Source: Mucilaginibacter sp. SMC90
GTDB lineage: Bacteria > Bacteroidota > Bacteroidia > Sphingobacteriales > Sphingobacteriaceae
Length of the DNA stretch: 64,000 bases
Direction: 5' to 3'
NCBI RefSeq assembly: GCF_022811725.1
Contig: NZ_CP094527.1
Coordinates: 5,828,001-5,892,000, forward strand
The notes under the pieces were generated by a model, which did not search any database, was not told the DNA's origin, and was given only the letters and a program-made list of their open reading frames with translations. This document shows, piece by piece, positions 17,643 through 27,991 of the stretch. The translations under genes were made by a program, and so were the position numbers. Each line of letters opens with the position of its first letter. The stretch's first letter is position 1.

Positions 17643-18230
17643 ATGAAAGCCCTGTTTTGTGAACCTGAATTAATTGACCTCATCGCACAAGGCGACAGGA
17701 AAGCATTTGCGCAATTTTATGCAGCTCACCTGGGAAATGTTTACAAGTATGTTTTCAGCATTACCTATTCTAAAGAAACCAGCGAGGAAATTGTACAGGA
17801 ACTCTTTTTAAAGGTTTGGGAAAACCGCGAAAGCCTGCCCAGGATAAAATTTATAAAGACCTATCTGTACCAATCAGCAAAAAACCTTTTATTGGATTAC
17901 ATACGTCGTTTAAAGGTTGAAAGCCGGGTAATGGATGTGATTGAATTGCACACACCAGCGGGAGAAAACTACACAGAAAACCACTTAGTATATAACGAAT
18001 ATTATCAGATTGCCCGGCAGGCAATCAATTTATTACCTGAAAAAAGAAGGAAAATATTTGAGTTACGCCTTAATGATGGCCTTTCGCTCGATGAGATAGC
18101 CATGAAACTAAAGATATCCAAGTCTGTAGTAAAAAAACAGTTATATGCTGGTGTTAATTTTGTGCGTAAGTATCTGTCTAAACACAGCGAGATAGCTGTA
18201 TTGGCACTTTATTTAATTATTTATTCATAA
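17643..18230 (+). CDS. ECF sigma-70 family sigma factor (set B)
   Basis: 195-residue ECF sigma factor. Region 2: 'VYKYVFSITYSKETSEEIVQ' and 'LFLKVWENRESLP'. Region 4: 'LNDGLSLDEIAMKLKISKSV' with 'VKKQLYAGVNFVRKYL'. The frame can be opened 12 codons earlier at a TTG (17607), but the ATG at 17643 gives the normal start MKALFCEPELIDLIAQGD. It heads a five-gene plus-strand locus with FecR, SusC, SusD and a GH3 enzyme, and is expected to transcribe that locus when the receptor senses its glycan. The leucine-rich C-terminal tail is ordinary for the family. Confidence 0.95.
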   Translation: MKALFCEPELIDLIAQGDRKAFAQFYAAHLGNVYKYVFSITYSKETSEEIVQELFLKVWENRESLPRIKFIKTYLYQSAKNLLLDYIRRLKVESRVMDVIELHTPAGENYTENHLVYNEYYQIARQAINLLPEKRRKIFELRLNDGLSLDEIAMKLKISKSVVKKQLYAGVNFVRKYLSKHSEIAVLALYLIIYS

Positions 18231-18280
18231 ATTTTTATCTCAAGGGGTCCTTTAAGCGAAGTTGTTCGTCTAAAGGATAT

Positions 18281-19474
18281 ATGAGCCAATCTATACCCGA
18301 ATATTTTTTCGAAAAACTAAAAAACCAAGAACTCGACGAAAGCGATCATCTCATGTTTACAGAGTGGCTTAAAATAGCTCCGGAAGACGAGGTTGACGAG
18401 GTTTTGGAAAAGTATAGCTGGTATTTTCAAAACCAGCCGGATGCTCATTATCCCGAAAATAGCAACCTTGTTAACCTTATCGAAAGCAAGCTTGATGAAA
18501 TAGCCCCCCCTGTTCAGGAAGTTGATCGGCAAGAGCGGAAGGTAATGCTGTCGCCTTTTGTAATGCGTATTTCAATAGCTGCCTCCTTGTTGGTGGGCGT
18601 ATGCTTATTCTACTATTATTTTAACGAAACAAGGCCATCCATGGCATCAGCCCCAATTGCCCGGTCGGCAAAAATAGTCCCAGGGGGCAATAAGGCCATA
18701 CTTACACTAAGCAATGGCAATACTATCACCCTCGATTCGGCCCATAATGGTATGCTGGCCAGCCAAAACAGCGTGCAGGTAATCAAGAAAAAAAATGGCC
18801 AGCTTGTTTATGATGCTTCGGCGGTAAATCAAACAGGTAATGAGGTTGCCTATAACACCATCACCACACCTCGTGGTGGCCAATATCAAATTCAATTGCC
18901 AGATGGCAGCAAAGTTTGGCTCAACGCCGAATCCTCCCTTCGGTTTCCGGCACATTTTACGGGCACACGGCGGTTAGTTACGCTAACAGGCGAGGGCTAT
19001 TTTGAAGTAGCTAAAGATAAAGCACACCCTTTTACTGTTGATATCAACAACATGGAGGTTGAGGTACTGGGCACCCATTTCGATATAATGGGATATAAGG
19101 ACGAGGCTGCTACCGCAACAACTTTGCTGGAGGGCGCGGTAAAAATCAAAAAAGGTAACGTTGAGCAAATGATAGTTCCGGGCCAGCAGGCAAAAGTAAA
19201 CCAGGATATTACCGTAGCCAATGTGAATGTAAATGAAGCGGTTGAATGGAAAAACGGCAATTTTAACTTCTCGCACGAAAAACTGGAGAGCATTATGCGA
19301 AAAATAGCGCGCTGGTATGATGTTGATGTTGCTTACTCGGGTAAGGTGACCAATGCCACTTTTGTAGGCACAATACCGCGCTCAGAGCAAATCACCGAGG
19401 TTTTAAAATACTTAGAATTAACCGGATTAGTACACTTTAAAATTACAGAAAGGAGAATAACCGCCATGCCGTAA
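18281..19474 (+). CDS. FecR-family anti-sigma factor (set B)
   Basis: 397 residues. An acidic N-terminal cytoplasmic part (1-90) is followed by one membrane span ('ISIAASLLVGVCLFYYYF', about 100-118). The FecR domain shows 'TPRGGQYQIQLPDGSKVWLN', 'GEGYFEVAKDKAHPFTV' and 'VEVLGTHFDIMGY'. The C-terminal DUF4974-like domain has 'MRKIARWYDVDVAYSG'. It begins 50 nt after the sigma gene and precedes the receptor by 140 nt. It should bridge the periplasmic STN domain of the SusC protein and the cytoplasmic sigma factor. Confidence 0.95.
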   Translation: MSQSIPEYFFEKLKNQELDESDHLMFTEWLKIAPEDEVDEVLEKYSWYFQNQPDAHYPENSNLVNLIESKLDEIAPPVQEVDRQERKVMLSPFVMRISIAASLLVGVCLFYYYFNETRPSMASAPIARSAKIVPGGNKAILTLSNGNTITLDSAHNGMLASQNSVQVIKKKNGQLVYDASAVNQTGNEVAYNTITTPRGGQYQIQLPDGSKVWLNAESSLRFPAHFTGTRRLVTLTGEGYFEVAKDKAHPFTVDINNMEVEVLGTHFDIMGYKDEAATATTLLEGAVKIKKGNVEQMIVPGQQAKVNQDITVANVNVNEAVEWKNGNFNFSHEKLESIMRKIARWYDVDVAYSGKVTNATFVGTIPRSEQITEVLKYLELTGLVHFKITERRITAMP

Positions 19475-19614
19475 ATTTTACTTACCGGCGGCGTATCCAT
19501 AAAAAAGCCAGAAAGCGCTACCAACGCTTCCCGGCAATGCCCTGGGGATATAAACCGCCATATAACCGAACTACCAATTATTAAGTCAGATTTAAACCCA
19601 AAACATTCAAATGT

Positions 19615-22600
19615 ATGAAATTTTATTTTCAAACAGGGGAGCGGCGTTTTGCCTGTTTTCCTAAAATTTTGCTTGTAATGAAGCTCACGCTCATTTTATT
19701 AATTACCGCTTTTTTACAGGTTTCTGAAGCCAGTTATGGACAGCGTATAACCTATAAAGGAAACATATCAGTTGAGAAATTTTTACAAATAATACAGACC
19801 CAAACACCCTTCAAAGTTCTTTATACAGAAGAAATGATGAACGGTGCCGGCAATGCCGATTTGAACCTTAAAAACGTAACCATTGAAGACGCACTCAATA
19901 CCTGCTTAAAGGATAAACCACTGAGCTACACTATTACCAATAACGTAATTGTTATTAGAAATAAGCCGACGCCGATTGTTATAACAGACAGGCAGCCCAT
20001 AACTATTACCGGCAAAGTGGTTGATGAAAAAAAACAGCCCCTTCCAGGCGTTACCGTTTTAGTTAAAGGCACCAATACGGCCTCGGTTACTGATGTCAAT
20101 GGAGACTATAAAATCACCGTTAATGATCCCAAAACACCCCTTGTTTTTAGTTTTGTTGGTTTTCAAACTACGGAGATTATACCCGGGACAAATACCGTGG
20201 TCAATGTACAGTTGGCAGTGGCAAACCTAAACTTAGGCGAGATCGTAGTTGTGGGTTATGGAACACAGCTTAAAACATCGCTAACTTCGGCGGTTTCGGC
20301 AGTTAAAGGTACCGAACTGGCTAAAGCGCCGGTGCCCAATATTACCTCATCATTGGCAGGTCGTGTTGCGGGTATTTCTGCCCGTCCTAACGGCGGCGGG
20401 CCTGGTCAGGATAACCCGGATATACATGTGCGGGGAATAGGAACCATCGGCAATAGCGGCGCACTTATTGTGATTGATGGTATCGTACGTGCTAATATCG
20501 ATCAAATTGATCAGAGCCAGATAGAATCTGTTTCCATACTGAAAGACGCGGCTGCAGTAGCTCCTTATGGTTTGGCCGGTGCCAATGGTGTAATACTGAT
20601 CACTACCAAACAAGGTAAAGCGGGTGCCCCTACCTTATCGTTAGGCGCCTATTATGGAATTCAGCGCCCCACATTTCCTACAAATATGCTGAATGCCAGG
20701 GACTACATGACCCTAAAAAATGAGGGTGACGTAAACTCAGGGCTCTCGCCGGAATTTGCTACCGATCTGATCAATAATTATGATAACCTGCATGCTCAAA
20801 ATCCGGATAAATATCCCAACAGCAACGCGCAGCGCGAACTGACACAATTAAACAAGCCCCAACAAAATTATAACCTGCAATTATCAGGTGGTACCGATAG
20901 GTTACAGTACTACATGGGGCTGAATTTTTTCAGACAGGATGGTGTTTACGATCCATTAGCATACAATCGCTATAATTATAACGCCAGGATTGATGTTAAA
21001 GCTACATCAACTACTAAGATCACGCTTTCCTTAAATAACTCTATTGAGCAAAATCAGGTTCCTCAAAATCAGGTTTTGGCTAACCAGATAGGTAGTCCGC
21101 CAACCGGCGCAGGACCAGCCAGCTTCAACTCCCAGATCTCCTACATCCCTACAGCCGCTATTTTCTATAGCAATGGCCTTTGGGGGCAATCGGGTGGTTA
21201 TTCGCCCGCGGCCGATCAGCGAAGCGGTAGTTATTACAAAATAAACAAACACACTGCCCTAAACTCCCTGGCAATTGAACAGCAGTTACCATTTGTAAAA
21301 GGCTTGAGCATTAAAGGTGTGTTCAGTTATGATCCAAGTACCGAAACCGATAAAAAATGGACACTGCCCAGTTATTATTACATATATGACGGTAGTGTAA
21401 CGCCCGCCACTTATACCAAAACGCAATTAGGCGATGGTGTTACCTCGCTATCGCAATATGATGGTAAAAATCAGAATTTCACTTATCAGGGTTATTTGAA
21501 TTACCACAACACCTTTGGTAATAATGAAATAACTGGCTTATTAGTTGCCGAAGCCCGTAATGCCAACGCCAGTAATATTAGCGCCTCAAGAAGGGGTTTT
21601 AGCGTTGATGTGGATGAACTGAGCCTGGGCACATCAGACCGGACACAGTTTAATAACGGTGGATCTTCGGCAAGCAGCAGCCAGTTGGGCTATGTTTACC
21701 GGTTAGATTATGCTTATAAAGGTAAATACATGCTGGAGGCTACCGGCCGTTACGATGGATATTATGATTTTGCACCTGGCCACAGGTGGGCTTTCTTCCC
21801 GGCATTTTCGGCAGGATGGCGACTATCTGAAGAATCATTTATTAAAGATAATCTTTCCTTTATTGATAATCTGAAGTTAAGGGGCTCCTTTGGTAAATCC
21901 GGGAACCTTCCAAGTCAAACTGATTTTTATCAATATCTTACCAAGTATAATTTATATGGTAACGCTTATGCCTTTGGAACAGGGAACCTTGGACAGGGTG
22001 CATATATACCTTTAGAGGCTAACCCTCAAATTACCTGGGAAAAATCAAACAAAACAGATGTAGGGTTGGACGGCTCCCTTTGGCACGGTAAATTAACCTT
22101 TGAAGCCGATTACTTTTATGAAAAAAGATCGGATATGCTGGTAAACCCAACAAGTGTTGTTCCTGTTGAATATGGCTTAGGTCTGCCGCAGGTAAACGCA
22201 GGGGTGATGAGCAATCATGGGTTTGAATTGGTATTGGGTACCAATAACAAATTCAGTAACGGTTTGCAATTGGGGGTAGCCGGTAACTTCAGCTTTGCCC
22301 GAAACAAGCTCATACAGGACTTTGAAAATGATGTTACCCGGAACAACCCAAACCGCAGCCGAACCGGACGCGAGTATGGTACCCCGTTTGGATACAAGGC
22401 ACTGGGCCTGTTTAAAACATCTGATGATAAAAATGGCGACGGCGTAATTGATAGCAAGGATGGCTACAACGTTACCCAATTTGGAGCTATTCACCCGGGT
22501 GATGTGAAATATGCCGACTTAAATGGAGATGGAAAAATTGATGATAATGATGAAACCGTAGTTGGATATCCGACAACTCCGGAGATAACTTATGGTTTAA

Positions 22601-23091
22601 ACCTGAATGCTTCATGGAAGGGCTTTGACCTTACCTTATTTTTCCAGGGGGCGGCTAACTCAAGCCTGAACATACAGGGATATCAAACAGTTCCTTTCCG
22701 GATCAATAATACAAATACCTCCTATGAGTATTTTGATAACCGCTGGACACCTGACCACCAGGATGCCAAATATCCAAAAGCATATGCTTCAAAAAACACC
22801 AACAATACAACTAATCCGATAGGCGGCGATGGTTTTGGTGATTTTTCATCTTCTATATGGATGGCTAATACCAGCTTTCTACGTTTGAAGACAGCTGTAA
22901 TCGGTTACACCATACCCTCTTCCATTACCAAAAAGGTAAACATTCAAAGCCTGCGTTTTTATTTTTCAGGACAAAATGTATTTACCATGAGCCCGCTCAA
23001 GTTTATGGATCCTGAAACCGGCTACACCAACCGTGAAGAAGCTTATCCGCTTCAAAAGACGTTCATTTTTGGACTAAACGTAACTTTTTAA
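19615..23091 (+). CDS. SusC/RagA-family TonB-dependent receptor with STN domain (set B)
   Basis: Complete outer-membrane glycan transporter of 1158 residues. After a 20-residue basic leader and a signal segment ('LTLILLITAFLQVSEASYG') come an STN domain (about 45-115), a carboxypeptidase-like repeat ('ITGKVVDEKKQPLPGVTVLV'), the TonB-box region ('LGEIVVVGYGTQLKTSLTSA'), a plug ('GIGTIGNSGALIVIDGIVRA') and a long barrel ending in 'KTFIFGLNVTF'. The terminal phenylalanine fits outer-membrane insertion. Partner SusD follows after 18 nt. A shorter start at the later Met of 'MKLTLILL' is possible. Confidence 0.96.
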   Translation: MKFYFQTGERRFACFPKILLVMKLTLILLITAFLQVSEASYGQRITYKGNISVEKFLQIIQTQTPFKVLYTEEMMNGAGNADLNLKNVTIEDALNTCLKDKPLSYTITNNVIVIRNKPTPIVITDRQPITITGKVVDEKKQPLPGVTVLVKGTNTASVTDVNGDYKITVNDPKTPLVFSFVGFQTTEIIPGTNTVVNVQLAVANLNLGEIVVVGYGTQLKTSLTSAVSAVKGTELAKAPVPNITSSLAGRVAGISARPNGGGPGQDNPDIHVRGIGTIGNSGALIVIDGIVRANIDQIDQSQIESVSILKDAAAVAPYGLAGANGVILITTKQGKAGAPTLSLGAYYGIQRPTFPTNMLNARDYMTLKNEGDVNSGLSPEFATDLINNYDNLHAQNPDKYPNSNAQRELTQLNKPQQNYNLQLSGGTDRLQYYMGLNFFRQDGVYDPLAYNRYNYNARIDVKATSTTKITLSLNNSIEQNQVPQNQVLANQIGSPPTGAGPASFNSQISYIPTAAIFYSNGLWGQSGGYSPAADQRSGSYYKINKHTALNSLAIEQQLPFVKGLSIKGVFSYDPSTETDKKWTLPSYYYIYDGSVTPATYTKTQLGDGVTSLSQYDGKNQNFTYQGYLNYHNTFGNNEITGLLVAEARNANASNISASRRGFSVDVDELSLGTSDRTQFNNGGSSASSSQLGYVYRLDYAYKGKYMLEATGRYDGYYDFAPGHRWAFFPAFSAGWRLSEESFIKDNLSFIDNLKLRGSFGKSGNLPSQTDFYQYLTKYNLYGNAYAFGTGNLGQGAYIPLEANPQITWEKSNKTDVGLDGSLWHGKLTFEADYFYEKRSDMLVNPTSVVPVEYGLGLPQVNAGVMSNHGFELVLGTNNKFSNGLQLGVAGNFSFARNKLIQDFENDVTRNNPNRSRTGREYGTPFGYKALGLFKTSDDKNGDGVIDSKDGYNVTQFGAIHPGDVKYADLNGDGKIDDNDETVVGYPTTPEITYGLNLNASWKGFDLTLFFQGAANSSLNIQGYQTVPFRINNTNTSYEYFDNRWTPDHQDAKYPKAYASKNTNNTTNPIGGDGFGDFSSSIWMANTSFLRLKTAVIGYTIPSSITKKVNIQSLRFYFSGQNVFTMSPLKFMDPETGYTNREEAYPLQKTFIFGLNVTF

Positions 23092-23109
23092 CAACAGCGA
23101 ATTAAAGTC

Positions 23110-24918
23110 ATGAAAAAATTTAATAAATATAATAGCTACTACAGCTGGCTTTTATTAGCTGTAATGGTGCTCCCCATAGCGGCCTGTAAAAAGTATCTTG
23201 ATAATACGCCGAAGGATTCTATCACCGGTGATGTTGCCTGGAGCAGTGAAACCACTGCCGATCTGTTTTTAAATGATATTTATGGTCAGATCAATGATCA
23301 GGGTGATACCCCTGACCCGCTGGATAGCTACACAGACGATAATGATGGTGGCCCATACTGGAAATCATGGCGCTGGAGACAAGGCATCATCGGACCTGGT
23401 GTTGAAGACGGTACTCCGCAGGAAAACGATGGTGGTGCATCAAATTACGAGGAGTGGGAGGCCGTTTACTCCAAGATCAGAAAGTGCAATACTTTTATCC
23501 AGGAAGTAAATGCGCATGCTGGAAACCTCTCGCAGGCTTACAGGAACAAAAGGATTGACGAAGTTCGTTTTCTCCGGGCATTTTTTTACAGCTATTTATG
23601 GATGCACGTTGGCGGCTTGCCTATAATAACTGTGCCGCAAGACAGAAATAAGGACAGTCAGGCCGATCTGTTTAAATCAAGGAGCACTTTTGGTGATACG
23701 TTTAATTTTATCGATGCCCAGCTCGATTCGGTAGTGACCAATAATTACCTGGCAAAAAAATACAATTCTGGAGAAAGTGATGCAGGCCGCGCTACAATAG
23801 GTGCCGCATTGGCCTTAAAAGGCTGGATCGAGTTATATGCAGCAAGCCCCTCTTTCAATACCGGATCGCCGGTGATAGGATCTGATCCTAATAAGTTTTT
23901 CAGCTTTGGCAGTTCAGATGTAGCCCGCTACGCTAAAGCCGCAGCAACCAATAAAAAGTTTATTGATGATCTGGGCGGAACTTATTCTTTATTTCCGGAC
24001 ATGACAACGTTTTGGAAGGAATCTAACGAATACAACTCCGAAGTTATATTTGATAAACAAGCAGTAGCCAACACTACGGGCAGTGCATATAATCTTTTCG
24101 GTGGACCTGTTTACATATTAGGGCAATATTATACCTGGGGAAATTACGACCCTACACAAGAACTGGTTGATCAGTTCAAAATGGATAATGGTTTGCCTAT
24201 CAGCGATCCGAAATCAGGCTATGACCCTCAACATCCATATTTACATCGTGAAAAGCGCTTTTATGATTGGATAGTATATGATGGAGCACCGTACAAGCAA
24301 AATTGGATGAGTAAAACTGATACCATTTACACCAGGATTGATAAAGTTCACCCATCACTCAATGAGATCGACTTTGGCTCATCAGATGTATCTAACACGG
24401 CATATTATTTCAAAAAGCGCCTTAACCCGGATATTGTACCATCAGGCGGTAGCAGCAACGGAATCAACTATGTGTACTTTCGTTACGCTGAGATATTGCT
24501 GAATTACGCGGAAGCACAGAATGAGGCCACCGGACCTAATGCAGATGTTTATTCCGCGCTTAACAAGATAAGAACGAGGTCTAATTTGCCGACACTTGAG
24601 GCTACATATGGCGGCCAGAATTTAAGCCAGGCTCAAATGCGTAGCGTTATCCGTAATGAACGCAGGGTTGAACTATGCTGGGAAAACAAAAGGTATTACG
24701 ATATCGTTCGCTGGGGCATCGGTGTTGATGTTCTTAATGTTGACAGGCACGGAATGAAAATCACCAATACATCGCCGGCCGATAATAAAGGTGTATGGAA
24801 GTATGAACCTGTTTTATTGGGACACCCGCATGTGTTCACATCAAAAATGAACCTGAACCCAGTACCGCAACCTGTGATTGACAGGAACCCGAATATTAAG
24901 CAAAATCCTAATTATTAG
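23110..24918 (+). CDS. SusD/RagB-family glycan-binding lipoprotein (set B)
   Basis: 602-residue surface lipoprotein that forms the lid of the SusC transporter. The lipobox 'LPIAACKKYL' puts the acylated cysteine at residue 26, and it begins with 'YLDNTPKDSITGDVAW', the usual SusD N-terminal pattern. TPR-like helices include 'DEVRFLRAFFYSYLWMHVGG' and the C-terminal 'RRVELCWENKRYYDIVRWG', a hallmark of the family. The final 'NPNIKQNPNY' is the common C-terminus. It follows susC by 18 nt and precedes a GH3 gene, so the imported glycan is probably a beta-linked gluco- or xylo-oligosaccharide, but binding specificity cannot be read. Confidence 0.95.
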   Translation: MKKFNKYNSYYSWLLLAVMVLPIAACKKYLDNTPKDSITGDVAWSSETTADLFLNDIYGQINDQGDTPDPLDSYTDDNDGGPYWKSWRWRQGIIGPGVEDGTPQENDGGASNYEEWEAVYSKIRKCNTFIQEVNAHAGNLSQAYRNKRIDEVRFLRAFFYSYLWMHVGGLPIITVPQDRNKDSQADLFKSRSTFGDTFNFIDAQLDSVVTNNYLAKKYNSGESDAGRATIGAALALKGWIELYAASPSFNTGSPVIGSDPNKFFSFGSSDVARYAKAAATNKKFIDDLGGTYSLFPDMTTFWKESNEYNSEVIFDKQAVANTTGSAYNLFGGPVYILGQYYTWGNYDPTQELVDQFKMDNGLPISDPKSGYDPQHPYLHREKRFYDWIVYDGAPYKQNWMSKTDTIYTRIDKVHPSLNEIDFGSSDVSNTAYYFKKRLNPDIVPSGGSSNGINYVYFRYAEILLNYAEAQNEATGPNADVYSALNKIRTRSNLPTLEATYGGQNLSQAQMRSVIRNERRVELCWENKRYYDIVRWGIGVDVLNVDRHGMKITNTSPADNKGVWKYEPVLLGHPHVFTSKMNLNPVPQPVIDRNPNIKQNPNY

Positions 24919-24991
24919 GCCAATAATCATACAACCGTGATTGACCACTGGTGTAAGCTATTACATCAGTGGTTTCTAAATTTAAAATCAA

Positions 24992-27304
24992 ATGTTCAAT
25001 CGTAAATCTTTCATCCTATCTGTGTTTAGCCTCGCGCTTGCCATAACAGCAAATGCCCAGCTTTACAAAGACCCTAACGCACCCGTGCAAAAACGTGTGG
25101 CCGACCTGTTAAAACGAATGACCCTCGAAGAAAAAGTGGGCCAGATGAGTATGTCGTCGCTTACCGAAGCTAAGAACAGTAAAATTGCCTATGGGGTCTT
25201 GGAAAGCCCATTTACCAATGTAAGGGATGTTGCGTTGAAATCGGCTGCTGCTAAAAAATACAGCCTCGAGCAAACACGGTTGGGCATCCCTCCTATACAA
25301 ATAGGCGAATGTTTGCATGGGCAGCTTGCCGCAGGTGCAACCACTTTCCCGCAAGCTATAGCACAAGGAAGCACCTGGAACCCCGAATTGATAGAAAAGA
25401 TGGGACAGGCCATTGCTTATGAAGCATCCACATCCGGTGTTGACCAGGCATTATCGCCACTGTTTGACCTTATCAGGGATGCCCGTTATGGCAGGGTGGA
25501 AGAATGTTTTGCCGAAGATCCTTATTTGGTGGGGCAACTCGGTTCTGCATTTGTAAGGGGTATGCAGGGCAATCCTTCACAAACCCGCGCCGGATTTGCA
25601 TTTGACAAAGTGATGTGTACCGGCAAGCACTTCGCGGCGTACAGCAAACCTATTGCAGGCATTAATATAGCCCCTGCCGAAATAGGCGAACGCGAGCTGC
25701 GCACCATGTTCCTGGCCCCTTTTCGTGATGTTGTGCAGGATGCGAACATAGCTGCCATTATGCCATCGTACAATGAAATAGACGGCGTTCCCGCCCATAG
25801 CAACGAGTTTTTATTAAAACAGGTATTAAGGACAGAATGGGGCTTTAAAGGCTATGTATTTTCTGATTACGGAGGCCTAAGCCAACTGTATGATTTTCAT
25901 AAAATAGCTAAAACCAAGGCGGATGCTGCTATTTTGGGTATAACTGCCGGTGTTGATTTGGAAGCGGCCCGCCCTGATATATATCCTCACTTAATTGAGC
26001 TTATTAAAGCAGGGAAGGTCAAAGAATCTCAAATAGATACCGCCGTAGCCCGCATCCTAACGCTTAAGTTCAAAGCCGGATTATTTGAAAAACCTTTGGC
26101 CGATACTTCGCGCATAAAGGACAGGGTACATACAGCTGACCATATCAAACTTTCGCAGCAAATAGCCGAAGAATCTATCGTGCTATTAAAAAACAACGAT
26201 AACCTGTTGCCGCTGAACATTAGCAAGCTGAAATCAATTGCGGTTATCGGCCCAAACGCAAATAAGGTTCAATATGGCGATTATAGCTTTACCAGGGATA
26301 ACCTATCAGGTGTAAATGTATTGGAAGGCATAAAGCAATTTGTAGGCAATAGCGTTAAAGTGAACTACGCCAAAGGATGTGAGCTTACCGGCCTTGACAG
26401 AAGCGGCTTTGACGAAGCGGTAAAAACCGCGAATGAAAGTGACGCTGTAGTGGTAGTATTAGGAACTACAAGCGTTGTTTTTCAGGGTGTGGGTTGGAAT
26501 GGCCAGGCACCGGGCAATGAGCCGAAAGACCCTTTTACCTGTGGCGAAGGATATGATGTTACGGATATTAGCCCGCAAGGTGTTCAGCGTGAGTTGTTAC
26601 AGGCGCTTTATAAAACCGGCAAACCGGTTATCCTTATATTAGAAAATGGCCGCCCATGGAGCATCGGCTGGGAAAAAGAAAACATACCTGCCATTTTAGA
26701 GGCCTGGTATCCCGGCGAAAAAGGGGGCACGGCCATAGCCAATATTTTGTTTGGTAAAGTAAACCCATCAGGAAGGCTTAACATGAGCGTGCCGCAATCA
26801 ACCGGCCACATTCCTGTATTTTACAACTATGTAAACTCATCAAGAGGAAACAACCGTGATGCGGGAACTATTGAAAAGCCAGGTCGTGATTATGTATTTT
26901 CATCTCCTGATCCGCTGTTTGCCTTTGGCTTTGGCTTAAGTTATACTACGTTTGATTACAGCAACCTTAAGGTATCAAAAATGACGTTTAGTAAAAATGA
27001 ACAGGTAACTGTTTCTGTAGATGTAAAAAATACCGGGAAAGTAGCAGGTAAAGAAGTTGTGCAGCTGTACCTGGGCAATAAGGTAAATTCAGTAAGTACC
27101 CCGGTTGTGGCGTTAAAAAGGTTCAATAAAATAGCTATCGTACCGGGAGAAACCAAAACGGTTAGCTTTACCATTAATGCCAGGGATATCGCCATCTGGA
27201 ACCGTAAGATGAAATTGGTTACCGAACCCGGCACATTTGATGTGATGATTGCTAAAGCAGCTAACGATGTGGTATTGAAAAAGCAATTAGAATATAAAGA
27301 TTAA
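24992..27304 (+). CDS. Glycoside hydrolase family 3, beta-glucosidase/beta-xylosidase type (set B)
   Basis: 770-residue exported enzyme (signal peptide 'FSLALAITANAQ'). The TIM-barrel half shows 'TLEEKVGQMSM', 'GKHFAAYSKP' (K212, H213) and 'GYVFSDYGGL' with nucleophile D292. The alpha/beta sandwich holds 'SIAVIGPNANKVQYGDYS' and 'DAVVVVLGTT'; the C-terminal fibronectin-III-like domain has 'GKEVVQLYLG'. It cleaves terminal beta-linked sugars from oligosaccharides, matching its place as last gene of locus B. It is a clear paralogue of the GH3 at 58186-60492, with nearly the same motifs and length. A strong terminator follows. Confidence 0.95.
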   Translation: MFNRKSFILSVFSLALAITANAQLYKDPNAPVQKRVADLLKRMTLEEKVGQMSMSSLTEAKNSKIAYGVLESPFTNVRDVALKSAAAKKYSLEQTRLGIPPIQIGECLHGQLAAGATTFPQAIAQGSTWNPELIEKMGQAIAYEASTSGVDQALSPLFDLIRDARYGRVEECFAEDPYLVGQLGSAFVRGMQGNPSQTRAGFAFDKVMCTGKHFAAYSKPIAGINIAPAEIGERELRTMFLAPFRDVVQDANIAAIMPSYNEIDGVPAHSNEFLLKQVLRTEWGFKGYVFSDYGGLSQLYDFHKIAKTKADAAILGITAGVDLEAARPDIYPHLIELIKAGKVKESQIDTAVARILTLKFKAGLFEKPLADTSRIKDRVHTADHIKLSQQIAEESIVLLKNNDNLLPLNISKLKSIAVIGPNANKVQYGDYSFTRDNLSGVNVLEGIKQFVGNSVKVNYAKGCELTGLDRSGFDEAVKTANESDAVVVVLGTTSVVFQGVGWNGQAPGNEPKDPFTCGEGYDVTDISPQGVQRELLQALYKTGKPVILILENGRPWSIGWEKENIPAILEAWYPGEKGGTAIANILFGKVNPSGRLNMSVPQSTGHIPVFYNYVNSSRGNNRDAGTIEKPGRDYVFSSPDPLFAFGFGLSYTTFDYSNLKVSKMTFSKNEQVTVSVDVKNTGKVAGKEVVQLYLGNKVNSVSTPVVALKRFNKIAIVPGETKTVSFTINARDIAIWNRKMKLVTEPGTFDVMIAKAANDVVLKKQLEYKD

Positions 27305-27352
27305 TGCGTTGTCAAAAAACCTATCAGGCGGCCCGAGATTAGTCCCGCCCCG

Positions 27353-27387
27353 TAAGCCTTCTGTACCCACAGAAGGCTTATTTTTTT
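27353..27387 (+). terminator. Intrinsic terminator after locus B
   Basis: A perfect 12-bp stem (TAAGCCTTCTGT / ACAGAAGGCTTA) with a 4-nt loop is followed by seven T residues, about 50 nt after the GH3 stop. A textbook rho-independent terminator. Confidence 0.93.
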
Positions 27388-27682
27388 CTCGCCTGCCAAA
27401 CCACTATCTGCAAATGTCATTAATTGCATTTCCTGCAGTTCTCCTTAAGTTTCCATCTCAAAAACGCATTTATTAGCAGCTTTGATTAAGAATTAAAATA
27501 ATGATTTTCATTCCCCGTTTCAAGTTTGTAACTTATTAAAAATAAATTAATTATATAAATTACTTACCGATACAAAGCACTGCATTATTGACTATTGGAT
27601 AAGTACATGATTCAAGGTACAAATCAGTAACAAAAGATTTGAAATAGTTTCCAAAGTGAGAATATAAAAAAACACTATCAAA

Positions 27683-27820
27683 TTAACGAAGGATATCTGC
27701 GCCGATTTCATTGCAAACATTTTGATAAATGGTCAGCAATTGTACCAGATCGGCGCGCAAACTGCCGTTGTCTTTTTGTTGCCATAGGCATTTTATCTTG
27801 ATCTGGATTTTGAAAGTTTG
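27683..27820 (-). pseudogene. Coding-like fragment without start codon
   Basis: An open minus-strand frame of 45 codons ending in 'LLTIYQNVCNEIGADILR' has protein-like composition, with several hydrophobic-polar alternations, but no in-frame start codon, and a TGA lies immediately upstream. I do not recognise the family. It may be the tail of a gene lost when loci B and C were joined. Confidence 0.25.
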
Positions 27821-27908
27821 TCAAACTTTTCGGTCGCTTTCAAAAAGCAATTTGACTATGATTCTTCCGTATAGTATATGTAATTTAAATTGATACATAT
27901 ACCATTGT

Positions 27909-27939
27909 CGTGCATACTTTTATCCCGGAAGTATGCACG
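27909..27939. repeat. Inverted repeat/hairpin near the 3' end of the DUF3863-like gene
   Basis: A perfect 11-bp stem (CGTGCATACTT / AAGTATGCACG) with a 9-nt loop lies about 50 nt beyond the stop of the leftward gene. No T-run follows on the minus strand, so termination is possible but not assured. Confidence 0.55.
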
Positions 27940-27991
27940 CACAAAGGTGGTAGTTAAATTTTCTGAATCTACATTGATGAGGAAACCATAG

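Larger units (their letters stand above)
27388..27991. other. Intergenic region between loci B and C
   Basis: About 600 nt, mostly AT-rich, without a complete gene. It holds a 45-codon coding-like minus-strand stretch (27683-27820) and a strong hairpin (27909-27939), listed separately. A short palindrome (AAAGTTTG T CAAACTTT) lies at about 27813-27829. No promoter is needed here for either neighbour, since both genes end toward this region. Confidence 0.55.
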